From NCBI GenBank assembly GCA_036732755.1, contig DAINBU010000042.1, positions 1 to 38,303 on the forward strand: a stretch of DNA of 38,303 nt, written 5' to 3'. The notes beneath the pieces are model-generated. The model did no database searches and had not been told where the DNA came from. It was given only the letters and a program-made list of their open reading frames with translations. Below are positions 38,268 to 38,303 of this stretch, piece by piece. This DNA comes from DASRRB01 sp036732755. Its GTDB lineage: Bacteria > Planctomycetota > B15-G4 > SIAN01. Both the position numbers and the translations under genes were made by a program. Numbering within the stretch: the first letter of the stretch is position 1; each line of letters starts with the position of its first letter.

Positions 38268-38303
38268 CCCCTCTGCCGGGGCCGAGCGTTGCCGGAACCG
38301 GGA
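38260..38303 (+). CDS. Possible start of a further gene, cut by the window end
   Basis: An open frame from ATG at 38260 (or 38254) overlaps the end of the nucleotidyltransferase gene and runs to the window edge, MPDPSAGAERCRNR. Overlapping starts are common in this operon, but the piece is too short to identify and has no clear ribosome site. Confidence 0.2.
   Translation, partial: MPDPSAGAERCRNR

Overview
This window is a very GC-rich (roughly 70 % by eye), gene-dense bacterial chromosome segment with almost no non-coding DNA. It encodes enzymes for ADP-heptose (LPS inner core), an LpxL-type acyltransferase and a YidC with a large periplasmic domain, so the host is a diderm. Two groEL genes flanking groES, a secreted NPCBM-domain protein, FmdB beside GrpE, paired SGNH/TPR-like proteins and a possible sigma-54 promoter fit a high-GC Planctomycetota or similar environmental lineage. 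That placement is an inference; no rRNA or other marker is present to settle it. A 10-base N run at 16297-16306 and a frameshift near 33.63 kb show that this is draft-quality sequence.

Left half (271-17675), all genes on the minus strand. Read in the direction of transcription it begins with a chaperone operon: groEL (GGM tail, broken by the N run), groES, a second groEL without GGM tail, dnaJ, grpE, an FmdB-type zinc-ribbon gene and an unknown exported protein. A new promoter then starts the complex I cluster nuoA-E-F-G-H-J-K-L-M-N. nuoB, nuoC, nuoD and nuoI are absent from the cluster, and nuoG is short. Bases 1-270 hold no gene, only a two-copy 22-bp tandem repeat that can form a GC hairpin just past nuoN.

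The strand switch at 17676-18007 is a divergent regulatory region. It has a good -24/-12 (sigma-54-like) element facing groEL and a -10 box placed so close to the start of the rightward gene that its mRNA may be leaderless.

Right half (18008-38267), all genes on the plus strand: a secreted NPCBM protein, radC, a Trm112-like small protein, a YfcE/MJ0936-type metallophosphoesterase, yidC, two tandem paralogous SGNH hydrolase-like membrane proteins, then nrdR, a degenerate anaerobic-ribonucleotide-reductase-like (NrdD-like) protein and smc in one tight unit. After smc comes an overlapping chain for the cell envelope: LpxL-like acyltransferase (frameshifted), a deoxyhypusine-synthase-like protein, fused HldE, a second PfkB heptose-kinase-like protein and a separate heptose-1-phosphate nucleotidyltransferase.

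The most unusual items are the NrdD-like protein that has lost its glycyl-radical machinery and sits translationally coupled between nrdR and smc; the deoxyhypusine-synthase-like gene inside a heptose operon; the incomplete complex I cluster; and the candidate sigma-54 promoter for a chaperonin operon.
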